64,000 nucleotides of DNA, taken from assembly GCF_018555685.1 (NCBI RefSeq), contig NZ_JAFLWW010000003.1:828139-892138 (forward strand). The letters run 5' to 3'. The first letter of the stretch is position 1; the number at the start of each line of letters is the position of its first letter. The stretch is from Aminobacter anthyllidis (lineage in GTDB: Bacteria > Pseudomonadota > Alphaproteobacteria > Rhizobiales > Rhizobiaceae). Made by a program: the position numbers and the translations under genes. The notes below the pieces were generated by a model. It worked only from the letters and a program-made list of their open reading frames with translations. It did no database searches and had not been told where the DNA came from. Positions 25,619 through 34,822 of this stretch are shown here, piece after piece.

Positions 25619-28066
25619 TCAGTAAAGCCCGCCGGTGCTGTTGAGCAGCTTGTCGCGCAGCACGGGCGAAATGCCGCCCACGGCCGGGATCGTCGACGTG
25701 ACGATGTCGGACGATTCGAAACCGTCGATGACCGGGCAGTCGGCGACGCAGGGCGAGGTACCCGGCTTGAAGGCCTCCCGGATCGAGCCGACACTACCGG
25801 CTGCCACGCGCCTTCCGCTGCGCCGGTCGACGCTCTCGAACGTCATCCCTTCAGGCACCGGAAATTCGGCAACCGGCTTGCCCTTGAGGGCAACCTTCAT
25901 GAAGTCGATGAAGACAGGTGCTGCCAGCCCACCGCCGGATTCGCCATATCCCATTGGCTTGGGCGTGTCGTAGCCAAGAAAAACGCCGGTCACGATGTTG
26001 GGCGTGAAGCCTATGAACCAGACGTCCTTCTCGTCATTGGTGGTGCCGGTCTTGCCGGCGACCGGAACGCCGAGCACAGACACGCTCGTCGCGGTGCCAC
26101 GCTCGACAACGCCGCGCATCATCGAGGTGACCTGATAGGCGGTCATGGGGTCGAGCACGTATTCGCGCATGTCCTGCAGCACCGGTTCCGGCTGATCCTG
26201 CCACTCCGCGGCGTCGCAGCCATCGCAGCTGCGGCCGTCGTGGCGGAAGATGGTCTTCCCGTGTCGATCCTGGACCCGGTCGATCATCGACGGCTGAACG
26301 GACTTGCCACCGTTGGCGATGACGGCATAGGCCGAAACCAGGCGCATCAGCGTGGTCTCGCCAGCGCCCAGCGACATCGGCAAATAAGGCTTGAGCTTGT
26401 CGTAGATGCCGAAGCTCTGGCCGTACTGAGCCACCACATCCATGCCGACATGCCGCGCAAGGCGCACCGTCATCAGGTTGCGACTTCTTTCGAGCCCCGT
26501 GCGCAAGGTCGATGGTCCGCTGAAGCGGCCGTCATAGTTCTTCGGCTTCCAGATCCGCCCGGCACCGTCGGGAAGTGCTATCGGCTGGTCCATCACCAGT
26601 GCTGCCGGCGTGTAGCCGATGTCCAGGGCCGCAGCATAGACGAAGGGCTTGAATGCCGATCCCGGCTGGCGATAGGCCTGCGTCGCGCGGTTGAATTCCG
26701 ACTGGGCAAAGGAGAAGCCGCCAACGCTCGCCAGCACACGGCCGGTATGAGGATCCATAGAAACGAGCGCGCCCTGCACATCAGGAACTTGCCGCAGCAC
26801 ATAGCCGTCGTCCTGCCTCTCGACATAAATGACATCGCCGCGCGCAAGCACGCCAGCCAACGCCTTGCCCTTGTTGGCACCGCCGGGTCGCTTCAGCGCC
26901 CAGCGCATCGACTTGCCGCCGATATGGGCGATCTCTCGCTCCCGCCGGCTGCCGGAACCCTGGCGGAGACCGATCTCGACGCCCCCGTCGGTCGTGCCGA
27001 GCACCACCGCCAGGCGCCATTCCGGCACGTCGGCCAAGGGCACGATGCTATCAAGCGCCTGCTGCCAATCGCCATCGGCCGCAATGCGCGCCACCGGTCC
27101 GCGAAAGCCCCTGCCCTGGTCATAATTGACGAGCCCGCGCCGCAACGCCCTGACTGCTGCCGCCTGCAGCTTGGGATCGAGCGTCGTGCGCACGGCAAGG
27201 CCGGCCGTGTAGAGCGCGGCGTCGCCATATTGCTCGGCGACCTGCCTGCGTACTGCCTCGGTAAAGTAATTGGCGTCGGCCACCAGCAGGTTCGGTGGAC
27301 GCTTCTTCGTGCCGAGCGGCAAGGCCGCCGCCGCGCGCGCATCACCGCGATCGAGAAATCCGTTGCGCAACATCTGGCCGATCACCCAGTTGCGTCGCTC
27401 GATGGCCCGCTCGGCGTTGAGATCAGGATTGTAGTTGTTCGGCCCCTTGGGCAGCGCGGCAAGATAGGCGGCTTCGGCAACCGAAAGTTCCGCGACCGGC
27501 TTGTCGAAATAGGTCAGTGCCGCTTCGGCAACGCCATAGGCGCCGAGCCCGAAATAGACGTCGTTGAAGTAGAGCTCGAGGATCTCGTCCTTGGAGAAGG
27601 CGCGTTCGATACGCACTGACAGCACCGCCTCGCGGATCTTGCGCTCCAGCGTGCGGTCCGAAGAAAGCAGCAGGTTCTTGGCAATCTGCTGCGTGATGGT
27701 CGATCCGCCGATCATGCGCTGACCAGAGCCGAAGTTGGCCATGTTGGCCCAAACAGCGTTGGCAAGCCCGGAAAGATCAATGCCCGAATGGCTGTAGAAG
27801 CTCTTGTCTTCCGCCGACAGGAACGCATGCCTGACGCGGTCGGGTACGGCGGCGATCGGCAGGAAAAGCCGACGCTCGCGCGCATATTCGGCGAGCAACG
27901 CGCCATCATAAGCGTAGACCCGGGTCATGACTGCCGGCTCCCAATCCGCCAGTTCGCGATAGTCGGGCAGGTCCCTGGTGATGTCGGCGACCAGCAATGC
28001 CACGCCGCAAGCGGCCGCTAGGCCAGTCAGGACGAGAAACGAAAACAGATGGCTGATGAACTTCAT
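25619..28066 (-). CDS. Class A penicillin-binding protein (PBP1A-like)
   Basis: 815 residues from ATG 28066 (MKFISHLFSFLVL). N-terminal membrane anchor, then the glycosyltransferase 51 domain with E-D-x-x-F-x-x-H-x-G at ~86-95, GGSTITQQIAKN and the RKIREAVLSVRIE segment. An OB-like insert follows (~residues 300-400), then the transpeptidase domain with S-A-F-K (PGSAFKPFVY), S-R-N and K-T-G (GKTGTTNDEKD). Bifunctional glycan polymerase/cross-linker in the inner membrane. It is first gene of a two-PBP operon divergent from an AmpR-like regulator. Confidence 0.92.
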   Translation of the reverse strand: MKFISHLFSFLVLTGLAAACGVALLVADITRDLPDYRELADWEPAVMTRVYAYDGALLAEYARERRLFLPIAAVPDRVRHAFLSAEDKSFYSHSGIDLSGLANAVWANMANFGSGQRMIGGSTITQQIAKNLLLSSDRTLERKIREAVLSVRIERAFSKDEILELYFNDVYFGLGAYGVAEAALTYFDKPVAELSVAEAAYLAALPKGPNNYNPDLNAERAIERRNWVIGQMLRNGFLDRGDARAAAALPLGTKKRPPNLLVADANYFTEAVRRQVAEQYGDAALYTAGLAVRTTLDPKLQAAAVRALRRGLVNYDQGRGFRGPVARIAADGDWQQALDSIVPLADVPEWRLAVVLGTTDGGVEIGLRQGSGSRREREIAHIGGKSMRWALKRPGGANKGKALAGVLARGDVIYVERQDDGYVLRQVPDVQGALVSMDPHTGRVLASVGGFSFAQSEFNRATQAYRQPGSAFKPFVYAAALDIGYTPAALVMDQPIALPDGAGRIWKPKNYDGRFSGPSTLRTGLERSRNLMTVRLARHVGMDVVAQYGQSFGIYDKLKPYLPMSLGAGETTLMRLVSAYAVIANGGKSVQPSMIDRVQDRHGKTIFRHDGRSCDGCDAAEWQDQPEPVLQDMREYVLDPMTAYQVTSMMRGVVERGTATSVSVLGVPVAGKTGTTNDEKDVWFIGFTPNIVTGVFLGYDTPKPMGYGESGGGLAAPVFIDFMKVALKGKPVAEFPVPEGMTFESVDRRSGRRVAAGSVGSIREAFKPGTSPCVADCPVIDGFESSDIVTSTIPAVGGISPVLRDKLLNSTGGLY

Positions 28067-28277
28067 GATGACGCGGGCAGCTTGTCGGTTTGAGGCAGGT
28101 CCCGAGAAAAATGGGCGAACGACCACAGCTCGCAGGCTCCACCCAGGCCCGCGAACAGGTCATAACCTGCAGGTTTTGTTCGATGTCGGGCGCAAACTGG
28201 CAAAATCCGGCGGCCTCGACAAACGCTCAATATTTTGGTTACCCATGAGAAAAATATGGGCATAGGACTGAAATCAC
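28067..28277. promoter_or_regulatory. Divergent PBP / ampR control region
   Basis: 211 bp between the class A PBP gene and the ampR-like gene. ATATTTT (28230-28236) and AAAATAT (28251-28257) form a dyad, and CCCAT (28242-28246) with ATGGG (28256-28260) forms another, 18-48 bp upstream of the ampR-like start. These are the most likely LysR-type binding positions. Confidence 0.55.
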
Positions 28278-29159
28278 GTGGACACGTCGCAACTGCCGCT
28301 GAACGCGCTGCGGGCCTTCGAGGCTTCGGCGCGCCATTGCAGCTTCACCCGGGCCGGCATGGAACTGTTCGTATCGCAGACCGCGGTCAGCCATCACGTG
28401 AAGTCGCTCGAGGACCTGCTGGGGGTGAAGCTGTTCCGCCGTCTGCCGAGGGGACTGGCGCTGACCGACGAGGGTGCGGCGCTGGCGCCTGTGCTAACCG
28501 ACGCCTTCCGGCGGGTCAGCGCGACGATGAGCCGGTTCGAGGAAGGCCACTTCCATGAAGTGGTGACGGTCGGCGTGGTCGCGACCTTCGCCGTCGGCTG
28601 GCTGATGGAACGGCTGCCGGCATTCCACCAGGCCCACCCCTATCTCGACCTCAGGATCATGACCAACAACAACCGCGTCGACCTCGCCGGCGACGGCCTC
28701 GATCTCGCGATCCGCTTTGGCGACGGCTCATGGCGCGGAACGGAGGCGATGCACCTGATTGCCTCGCCCTTGTCGCCGGTGTGCTCGCCGATGATGGCAG
28801 CGAGGCTGGCGCAACCCTCGGATCTCGCGCGTGTCGAGCTTCTGCGTTCCTATCGCGCCGACGAATGGATGCGTTGGTTCGAGGCCGCAGGCGCGCCAAA
28901 ACCGGTGCTGCGCGGCATGATGTTCGACTCGTCGCTGGCGCTTGCCGAGGCCGCAGCCCGCGGCGTCGGCGTAGCCCTGGTGCCGATCAACATGTTCGAG
29001 CGCAATCTCGACGACGGACGTCTCGTCCAGCCGTTCGAGACGACGGTCTCAACCGGCGACTACTGGCTGACGCGACTGAAATCCCATCCGGTGACACCTG
29101 GCATGCAGGCTTTCGAGAACTGGCTGTTGCAGCAGTTCGGCTCGCCGAGCGAGGCCTGA
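28278..29159 (+). CDS. ampR: AmpR-like LysR-family regulator
   Basis: 293 residues. The sequence follows enterobacterial AmpR along its length: LPLNALRAFEASARHCSFTR at the start, LRIMTNNNRVDLAGDGLDLA, LLRSYRADEWMRWFEAAG, VALVPINMFERN and the C-terminal SYWLTRL-like GDYWLTRLKSH. AmpR senses cell-wall muropeptides and controls ampC. Here no ampC is adjacent; the divergent genes encode a class A and a class B penicillin-binding protein instead. Confidence 0.88.
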   Translation: MDTSQLPLNALRAFEASARHCSFTRAGMELFVSQTAVSHHVKSLEDLLGVKLFRRLPRGLALTDEGAALAPVLTDAFRRVSATMSRFEEGHFHEVVTVGVVATFAVGWLMERLPAFHQAHPYLDLRIMTNNNRVDLAGDGLDLAIRFGDGSWRGTEAMHLIASPLSPVCSPMMAARLAQPSDLARVELLRSYRADEWMRWFEAAGAPKPVLRGMMFDSSLALAEAAARGVGVALVPINMFERNLDDGRLVQPFETTVSTGDYWLTRLKSHPVTPGMQAFENWLLQQFGSPSEA

Positions 29160-29261
29160 CCGCCGCCGGGCGGCGGCAACGCGCAACGCTGGCTGCACGC
29201 CGGAGGAGAAAAAGGCGGCGCGGCGGCCCGCCAGGAGCGCCGCGCCTGCGGTACCCAGACC

Positions 29262-30341
29262 TTAAGCTACCGCATATCCGTCGCGGCACAGGCCGTTGAG
29301 CGTTTCCAGCGACATCGCGTCGAGGTCCAGCGCGGTCAGCAGGTCGTTCTCGGCGGTGAAGTCGCGGCCATACATGGCCGAGAAGATGCGCACGCCAGCT
29401 TCATGCAGCTCGGCGGGGTAGCCGGCGAGGCGACCGATCTTGGCGGTCATGACCAGGCCGAAGGGCACGTCCTCGGTGACATAGCGGCTATCGGCCGTGG
29501 TCGGGCCCTGCCCGCCATTGCCGGCCTCGTGCATCTCCTGGTTCATCTGCGAGATCGAGCTCATCGGCACGTGGAACGACAGATGGAAGTGCTGGAAGAT
29601 GTTGCGCACTTCGAGCCCAAGCTTGGTGGCGATGGCGATGCGCTCCTCGTCGAGCTGCTCGAGCAGGCGGCCGACATTCGGCGTCACGTTCTGGCCCTGG
29701 CTCCAGGTCTCGCCGCGCTCCATGCGCGTCATGTTGCCAAGCGCGATGCCCATGTGGTTCTGCGGGTTGAGGTTGGACAGCGCGATCGCCATCAGGCTGC
29801 CGCGGTCGACGAAACGGTCGCCGAACAGCGTCTGGCAGACGGAAAGGCCGTCGGCGCTGCGCGATGCCGGAACAGTCGCGAGGTCGACCTTCTTGCGCAC
29901 GGTGTTGACGTTGACCAGCGTCGGGCTGAGCTGGCGGCCAGACACGACTGTCGTGCCCCAGCCGACAACAGGCGCAACGACGCCGCGAGCCGCGAGCAGG
30001 CGCGACAGGTAAAGCGCGCCGAACGAGGCATGCGAGCTGATGATGACGGTCTGCTCGGCCCTGATGTAGGGCGCGATGGCGTCGAGAACGGTCTTGTGGC
30101 CATAGGCCGGCAGCGCGATCACGATCGCCTCGGCACCGGCGACAAGCGCTTCGGCGCTCGCGGCGGCAGCTGGATGGAAGGTGCCTTCGACCGCACCCTG
30201 GGCGACAAGAGCCTCCCCCTTGGCCAGCGCCTTGGTGCGCTCGCCCGACGGCGACCACAATGTCGCGTGATGTCCCTGCTGTTCGAGGAACACCGCCGTT
30301 CCGAACGCGATCGAACCCGCGCCGACAATACCTACCTGCAT
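29262..30341 (-). CDS. NAD/NADP octopine-nopaline dehydrogenase family enzyme
   Basis: 359 residues from ATG 30341 (MQVGIVGAGSIAFGTA), with an AAGGA site upstream. The N-terminal Rossmann domain (GIVGAGSIAFG) and the C-terminal all-helical domain with the conserved NPQNHMGIALGN segment are those of opine dehydrogenases, which reductively couple an amino acid and a 2-oxo acid (or reverse it). Last gene of a long minus-strand operon after an XRE-cupin regulator. Substrate unknown; a catabolic use of the reverse reaction is possible because the operon has an importer. Confidence 0.85.
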   Translation of the reverse strand: MQVGIVGAGSIAFGTAVFLEQQGHHATLWSPSGERTKALAKGEALVAQGAVEGTFHPAAAASAEALVAGAEAIVIALPAYGHKTVLDAIAPYIRAEQTVIISSHASFGALYLSRLLAARGVVAPVVGWGTTVVSGRQLSPTLVNVNTVRKKVDLATVPASRSADGLSVCQTLFGDRFVDRGSLMAIALSNLNPQNHMGIALGNMTRMERGETWSQGQNVTPNVGRLLEQLDEERIAIATKLGLEVRNIFQHFHLSFHVPMSSISQMNQEMHEAGNGGQGPTTADSRYVTEDVPFGLVMTAKIGRLAGYPAELHEAGVRIFSAMYGRDFTAENDLLTALDLDAMSLETLNGLCRDGYAVA

Positions 30342-30408
30342 TCCAACATTCCTTTTCAATATCATTTCAGGCCCGGGGGCCGGCATGCGCCGGTGCCGCC
30401 GGGGTCGT

Positions 30409-31035
30409 TCACTTTGGGCGTATCAATGCCCGGGTCGTGCTGCTGCCCACCTCGCCCGAGGCCACCACCAGGAACGCCCTCGCCCCGACAGGACCGGCAC
30501 TGGTCCCCACACTGGTGAGCGAATGCGGAACATCGCCTGCGTAACGCGCCGTCTCGCCGGCGCGGACCCGCATTTCGTTGCCGGCGCTGCGCACCACGAT
30601 CTCGCCTTCGGTGCAGTGCAGATGCTCGACGGTGCCAGCGCCATGCGGATCACTGATCAGCTTGCCCTGAGGTTCGAAGCTCAGCAGGTACCATTCGATC
30701 AGCGGCACCATGCCGGCCGGCGACAGGATCTGCAGGGTGCAGCTGCCGTCGGCGCTGCGGATGGTCGGCGTCAAATTCTCCGGCTGCAGGTCGATACGGT
30801 CGCCGCGTTCTTCGGAAGCACCGCTGATCAGGCTGTTGAGATCGATGTTGAGCGCCCGGGTGAGATGCCACAGCGTGCCGTAGGTCGGGTTGGCGTTGCC
30901 GCGTTCGATTTCCGACAGCATCGAGCGCGACACGCCCGATTTGGTCGCGAGGTCGGCAAGCGTCAGCTTCTGCTGTTTCCGGTACGCCTGCAGGCGAGGC
31001 CCGATCTCCGGCGGATTGACCGAATGCATGTTCAT
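30409..31035 (-). CDS. XRE-family regulator with cupin sensor domain
   Basis: 208 residues. N-terminal helix-turn-helix (LTLADLATKSGVSRSMLSEI, residues 24-43), then a RmlC-type cupin from ~120 (GTVEHLHCTEGEIVVRSAGN; RAGETARYAGDVPH). This architecture is typical for regulators of amino acid, polyamine and nitrogen metabolism (PuuR-type). It lies inside the operon, so it probably controls the operon's own promoter. ATG at 31035 or 31029 are both possible. Confidence 0.88.
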   Translation of the reverse strand: MNMHSVNPPEIGPRLQAYRKQQKLTLADLATKSGVSRSMLSEIERGNANPTYGTLWHLTRALNIDLNSLISGASEERGDRIDLQPENLTPTIRSADGSCTLQILSPAGMVPLIEWYLLSFEPQGKLISDPHGAGTVEHLHCTEGEIVVRSAGNEMRVRAGETARYAGDVPHSLTSVGTSAGPVGARAFLVVASGEVGSSTTRALIRPK

Positions 31036-31065
31036 TCCGATGCTCCCTTCCGACGCCTCGGGCAG

Positions 31066-31641
31066 TTATTCGGCGATCGGCTCTCCAAGTGTGTGCATCA
31101 GCCGGTTGGCCCAGCCGAACAGCGACGACGACAGGATCAGGTCGAGGATCTCGTCCCTGCCGAGACCGGCATCGACAAGCGCCTGCATGTCCGAAGCATC
31201 GGCATCGGAAGGGCATTTCGACAGCTTGACCGAAAAATTGAGGATCGCCTTCAGCCGCGGCGAGATCTCGGCGTCGACACCGTCGGCGAAGATCGCCGCG
31301 ATGACGGTCTCGTCCTTGGCCAGCTGGTTGTAGCGGCTGGCATGCACGGCGGCGCAATAGATGCAGCGGTTGACGATCGAGGCGCCGACTGCGCCGATCT
31401 CGCGCTCGGCGCGCGACAGGCCGCCCTTGTTGTACATCACGCCATTGAACAGCGGCGAACGGTGCGTCAGCGTCTCGACGTCATGCGCCAGCACCAGCAC
31501 ATAGTCCGACACCTTGGTGTTGGACGGCGTGATCTTGAGCGCCTCAAGCTGCGCCGGGCTCGCCTCGGCGAGATCAAGCGGTCTGACGTAAGGCTTCCAC
31601 TCGGGGATCGCGGTGGTGAATTCGTGAACGACCTTGCTCAT
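31066..31641 (-). CDS. AhpD-like carboxymuconolactone-decarboxylase-fold protein
   Basis: 191 residues. The E-x-x-x-C-x-x-C-x-x-x-H active-site signature of AhpD-type peroxidases is intact (NRCIYCAAVHASRY, preceded by EREIGAVGASIV). Such proteins reduce peroxides through the two cysteines, or serve as partners in oxidative steps. It overlaps the upstream CMD gene by 4 bp (ATGA), so the two are co-translated and may form a hetero-complex. Confidence 0.85.
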   Translation of the reverse strand: MSKVVHEFTTAIPEWKPYVRPLDLAEASPAQLEALKITPSNTKVSDYVLVLAHDVETLTHRSPLFNGVMYNKGGLSRAEREIGAVGASIVNRCIYCAAVHASRYNQLAKDETVIAAIFADGVDAEISPRLKAILNFSVKLSKCPSDADASDMQALVDAGLGRDEILDLILSSSLFGWANRLMHTLGEPIAE

Positions 31642-32138
31642 GCCAGCCCCCGCATCAGCCGCAGCCCGGCGGCAACCCTGATCTGATAGCTGACAAAGGC
31701 AACGAGCTCCGACAGCCGCACGAGGTCGGCGTCAGCGAGGCCGGCCTCCCGCAGCAATTCGATGTCGCGGCGCGTCGCATCCTTGGGCGCATGCGCCACC
31801 AAATCGACATGTCGGATCAAGGCCTTGAGCCTGCTGTCGCCGCCACCGTCGAACCAGATGTCGGCGATGCGCGCGGTGTCACCGGAGGCGCCGGAATTGT
31901 CGAGCAAGGTTTCGAAATGCTCCTCGAAATCCTTGGCGTCGTTGATCTTGGCGATGCGGCAGGCAAGTGCTGCGCGCTCGGCATGCGATAGCCCACCGGG
32001 CTCGGCAGGCATGAGCGCAGCATCGTGGGTCTGCTGGGTCAGCGCCATGATGTCGGCGCGACCCGCGACCACGGCCGCCAGTTCGCTGCCGGGTTCGATG
32101 CCGACGATCGCGGCAATGACATCGTTGTTCTCGGCCAT
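31638..32138 (-). CDS. CMD-domain protein without catalytic cysteines
   Basis: 166 residues in the CMD superfamily fold: LSHAERAALACRIAKIND in front, RHVDLVAHAPKDATRRDIE and LRLSELVAFVSYQIRVAAGL at the end. The C-x-x-C motif of AhpD is missing; the only cysteine is the ACRI one. It may be a non-catalytic partner of the adjacent AhpD-like gene. Nine bases separate it from the upstream monooxygenase stop. Confidence 0.75.
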   Translation of the reverse strand: MAENNDVIAAIVGIEPGSELAAVVAGRADIMALTQQTHDAALMPAEPGGLSHAERAALACRIAKINDAKDFEEHFETLLDNSGASGDTARIADIWFDGGGDSRLKALIRHVDLVAHAPKDATRRDIELLREAGLADADLVRLSELVAFVSYQIRVAAGLRLMRGLA

Positions 32139-32147
32139 GCCGTCCTC

Positions 32148-33641
32148 CTATGCCTGCTTGCGGGCGGCTGCCGGCGCTGCGTCCGGCAAGGGCGATGCCG
32201 TCCACTCGTCGCCGCGCAACTCGGGCGTGTCGTAGTCGAGCAGGCGCTGCCAGTACTGGCCGAAATTCTCGGTGTAGAGCTTGGCGGCGATCTCGCGTGC
32301 CAGCAGTGCGGCACCTTCGCTGATGCCGGGAATGTCGCCGCTCATCTTGCCGAGGCTGGCGGCGGCGCCCGAGTTGAAGCTGTGGATGTTGGCAAGCCAG
32401 GGTGCCTGCCCCGGCTCACGCTCGAGGAAGGTGAAATCGCCGGCAAGATAGGGGTAGTTGCCGAGCTCGCCGTTTTCCTGGCCCTCGGGCGGGGTAAACC
32501 GGTCCTGCCACAGCAGGATCTTGTCGGCGTAACCATCGAGTTCCTTGCGCGCCAGCGGATCAACCCCGAAGCCGGTGCCGAGGATCAGGAAGTCAGCGCG
32601 AACGGCCTTGCCCTGCGACGTCGAAATGACGATCTCGTCGCCGTCGAGCTCGGTCTTCTCGACCGCCGCGTCGAAGTGGAACCACGCGTTTGGATGCCGG
32701 CTGACGCGCATCGTCGAGCCGCGTGGCGCCGGGGTCTGGGTGCGCAGCGAATAATTCATGATCTGCCAGCGCCTGGCATCGCCCAGCTGTGGGAAGGCAG
32801 CGGTGAAACCGAACGAGCCGATGCCCATCAGCTTGTTGATGCAAGGCATCTCCTTGCGCCGGATGAGGTGGCGGACTTCCGCTGCTCCTGCTTCCAGCGC
32901 TTCGGCCGCATTGTCGACAGCCGAAGCGCCGACACCGACCACCACGACACGCTTGCCGCGCAGGGCGGCGAAGTCGATGTCGTCAGAGGAATGCGCCCAA
33001 TATTTGCGGGGCAAATTGTCGACGAAGCCGGGAATGCTGGGATGACCCATGCCGTCGCGACCAGTCGCCATCACCACCTTGCGGGCCAGCACCGAATTTT
33101 CGCGCGCGCCGGACAGCGTCAGCCGCATCAGATCGCCTTCGGGCAGGATGGTCTTGACCTCGACGCCGTTTTCAACCGGCAGTTCGAGAACCTTGCGGTA
33201 CCAGCGCAGGTACTCCATCCACATCGGGCGTGGGATCTTGTCGAGTTCCGCCCAGGTCTCGTTGCCGAACTGGGCGACGTACCAGGCGCGGAAGGTCAGC
33301 GACGCCATGCCATAGGCCGGGCCGGTCAGTTGCTTGGGCGAGCGCAGCGTCTCCATGCGGGCATAGGTCAGCCAAGGTCCTTCGAATCCGACCGGGCTGC
33401 GGTCGAAGATGCGGATGTTCTGGATGCCCGCGCCGATCAGCGCGAAGCTGGCGACAAGGCCGCACATGCCACCGCCGATGACGACGACATCGTGGACCTG
33501 TTCCTCGCCCTCGACCGCGGTCGGCACAACCCAGTTCGGCGGCGGGTAGCACAGGCAGGCGAGATCGTCGCGAACACGCTGTTCGAGTTCGGCAAGGCCG
33601 GTGGCGGCCGATTGCAGCGGCGCCTGTACGTCAAACGCCAT
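32148..33641 (-). CDS. FAD/NAD(P)-dependent flavin monooxygenase-like oxidoreductase
   Basis: About 497 residues from ATG 33641 (MAFDVQAP), preceded by a GGGAG site; ATG 33674 is an alternative. FAD-binding G-x-G-x-x-G (VVVIGGGMCGLVASFALIG) near residue 59 and a second nucleotide motif VVVVGVGASAVDNAAEALEA identify the two-dinucleotide flavoprotein type (class B monooxygenase / N-hydroxylase group). Substrate not predictable. In the operon it follows the ABC ATPase gene by ~95 bp and precedes the CMD pair; it may oxidise the imported compound. Confidence 0.85.
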   Translation of the reverse strand: MAFDVQAPLQSAATGLAELEQRVRDDLACLCYPPPNWVVPTAVEGEEQVHDVVVIGGGMCGLVASFALIGAGIQNIRIFDRSPVGFEGPWLTYARMETLRSPKQLTGPAYGMASLTFRAWYVAQFGNETWAELDKIPRPMWMEYLRWYRKVLELPVENGVEVKTILPEGDLMRLTLSGARENSVLARKVVMATGRDGMGHPSIPGFVDNLPRKYWAHSSDDIDFAALRGKRVVVVGVGASAVDNAAEALEAGAAEVRHLIRRKEMPCINKLMGIGSFGFTAAFPQLGDARRWQIMNYSLRTQTPAPRGSTMRVSRHPNAWFHFDAAVEKTELDGDEIVISTSQGKAVRADFLILGTGFGVDPLARKELDGYADKILLWQDRFTPPEGQENGELGNYPYLAGDFTFLEREPGQAPWLANIHSFNSGAAASLGKMSGDIPGISEGAALLAREIAAKLYTENFGQYWQRLLDYDTPELRGDEWTASPLPDAAPAAARKQA

Positions 33642-33736
33642 GGGTCGCTCCCGATGTCCGGTCGAAATTGTCATTTCGCATGTCCTGCCCTGCCCGCTGT
33701 CGGCCCGCATCGTCACCGGCGCGGGCCGTCGTCTTC

Positions 33737-34822
33737 TCAGTTGTGCGCGTGGCGGTCGGGGATGACCGTCGTGGTCTCTGGCTTCCAGCCGACCCAGATG
33801 TCCTCGCCGTTGAGCTGGGTGACATCGGAAGGGTGGACCAGCGCATTGAGCATCGTGCCGTCGCCGACCTCGACCGAAAGCGAGGTGTGGTTGCCCTTGA
33901 ACACGCGGTGACGGATCTTGCCCTTGATGCGGTTGCCGCTTGTCGGCTCGGCGGCCGAGCAATGGATCGCCTCGGGACGCAGCACGACATAAAGGTGGTC
34001 GCCGGCCTTGGGCGTGAGCCCGCCCTGTGCCGCCTTGATGGTGATGCCGTTCCAGCTCAGCGCCGCCGTCTCGCCTTCGGTGCCGACAACGGTGCTGCGC
34101 AACAGGTTGGTTTCGCCGATGAAGTTGGCGACGAACACCGAGCCAGGACGGCCATAGAGCGTGTTCGGGTCGCCCATCTGCTCGATCTTGCCCTTGTTCA
34201 TGACCACGATCGTGTCGGACATTGTCAGCGCCTCTTCCTGGTCGTGGGTCACGAACATGAAGGTCTTGCCGGTCTTTTCCTGAATCGACTTGAGCTCGAT
34301 CTGCATCTGCTGGCGCAGCTTGGCGTCGAGCGCCGACAGCGGCTCGTCGAGCAGCAGCACTTCCGGGTCTGGAGCAAGTGCGCGCATCAGCGCCACGCGC
34401 TGGCGCTGGCCGCCGGATAGCTCCGACGGCAGGCGCTTGGCATAGTCCTGCAACTGGACCAGTTCGAGCAGCTCGTTCACCCGGCGGTGGATGCGCTGGT
34501 TATCCAACCCCTTCAGCTCAAGGCCGAAGGCGATGTTCTTGGCGACGCTCATATGCGGGAAGAGCGCATAGTCCTGGAACACGATGTTGACGTTGCGCTT
34601 GTTGGGCGGAACGCGCGTCACGTCCTTGCCGCCAAGCAGGATACGGCCGGAGTTCGGCGTCTCGAAACCGCCGAGCATGCGCAGCGAGGTCGACTTGCCG
34701 CAGCCGGAGGGGCCGAGCAGGGTGACGAACTTGCCCGCCTCGATGCTGAGGTTCAGGTTTTCGACGGCAACGTGCTTGCCGTAGCTCTTGGTGACGTTGT
34801 CGAACTGGACGACGGGTTGCAT
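33737..34822 (-). CDS. ABC transporter ATP-binding protein, PotA type
   Basis: 361 residues. Walker A GPSGCGKST (about 37-45), Q-loop VFQDYALFPHMSV, signature LSGGQRQRV, Walker B VLLLDEPLSALD, H-loop FVTHDQEEALT. A C-terminal TOBE/OB domain after ~240 matches spermidine/putrescine-type importers. Start codon overlaps the upstream permease stop by one base (TGATG). Confidence 0.92.
   Translation of the reverse strand: MQPVVQFDNVTKSYGKHVAVENLNLSIEAGKFVTLLGPSGCGKSTSLRMLGGFETPNSGRILLGGKDVTRVPPNKRNVNIVFQDYALFPHMSVAKNIAFGLELKGLDNQRIHRRVNELLELVQLQDYAKRLPSELSGGQRQRVALMRALAPDPEVLLLDEPLSALDAKLRQQMQIELKSIQEKTGKTFMFVTHDQEEALTMSDTIVVMNKGKIEQMGDPNTLYGRPGSVFVANFIGETNLLRSTVVGTEGETAALSWNGITIKAAQGGLTPKAGDHLYVVLRPEAIHCSAAEPTSGNRIKGKIRHRVFKGNHTSLSVEVGDGTMLNALVHPSDVTQLNGEDIWVGWKPETTTVIPDRHAHN

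Noticed and set aside
25469..27619. 716-codon plus-strand frame opposite the two PBP genes
   Set aside because: Antisense shadow of catalytic-motif-bearing PBP genes; no domain pattern.
32025..33911. 628-codon plus-strand frame opposite the flavin monooxygenase and CMD genes
   Set aside because: Antisense of genes with intact FAD and CMD motifs; no domain pattern.
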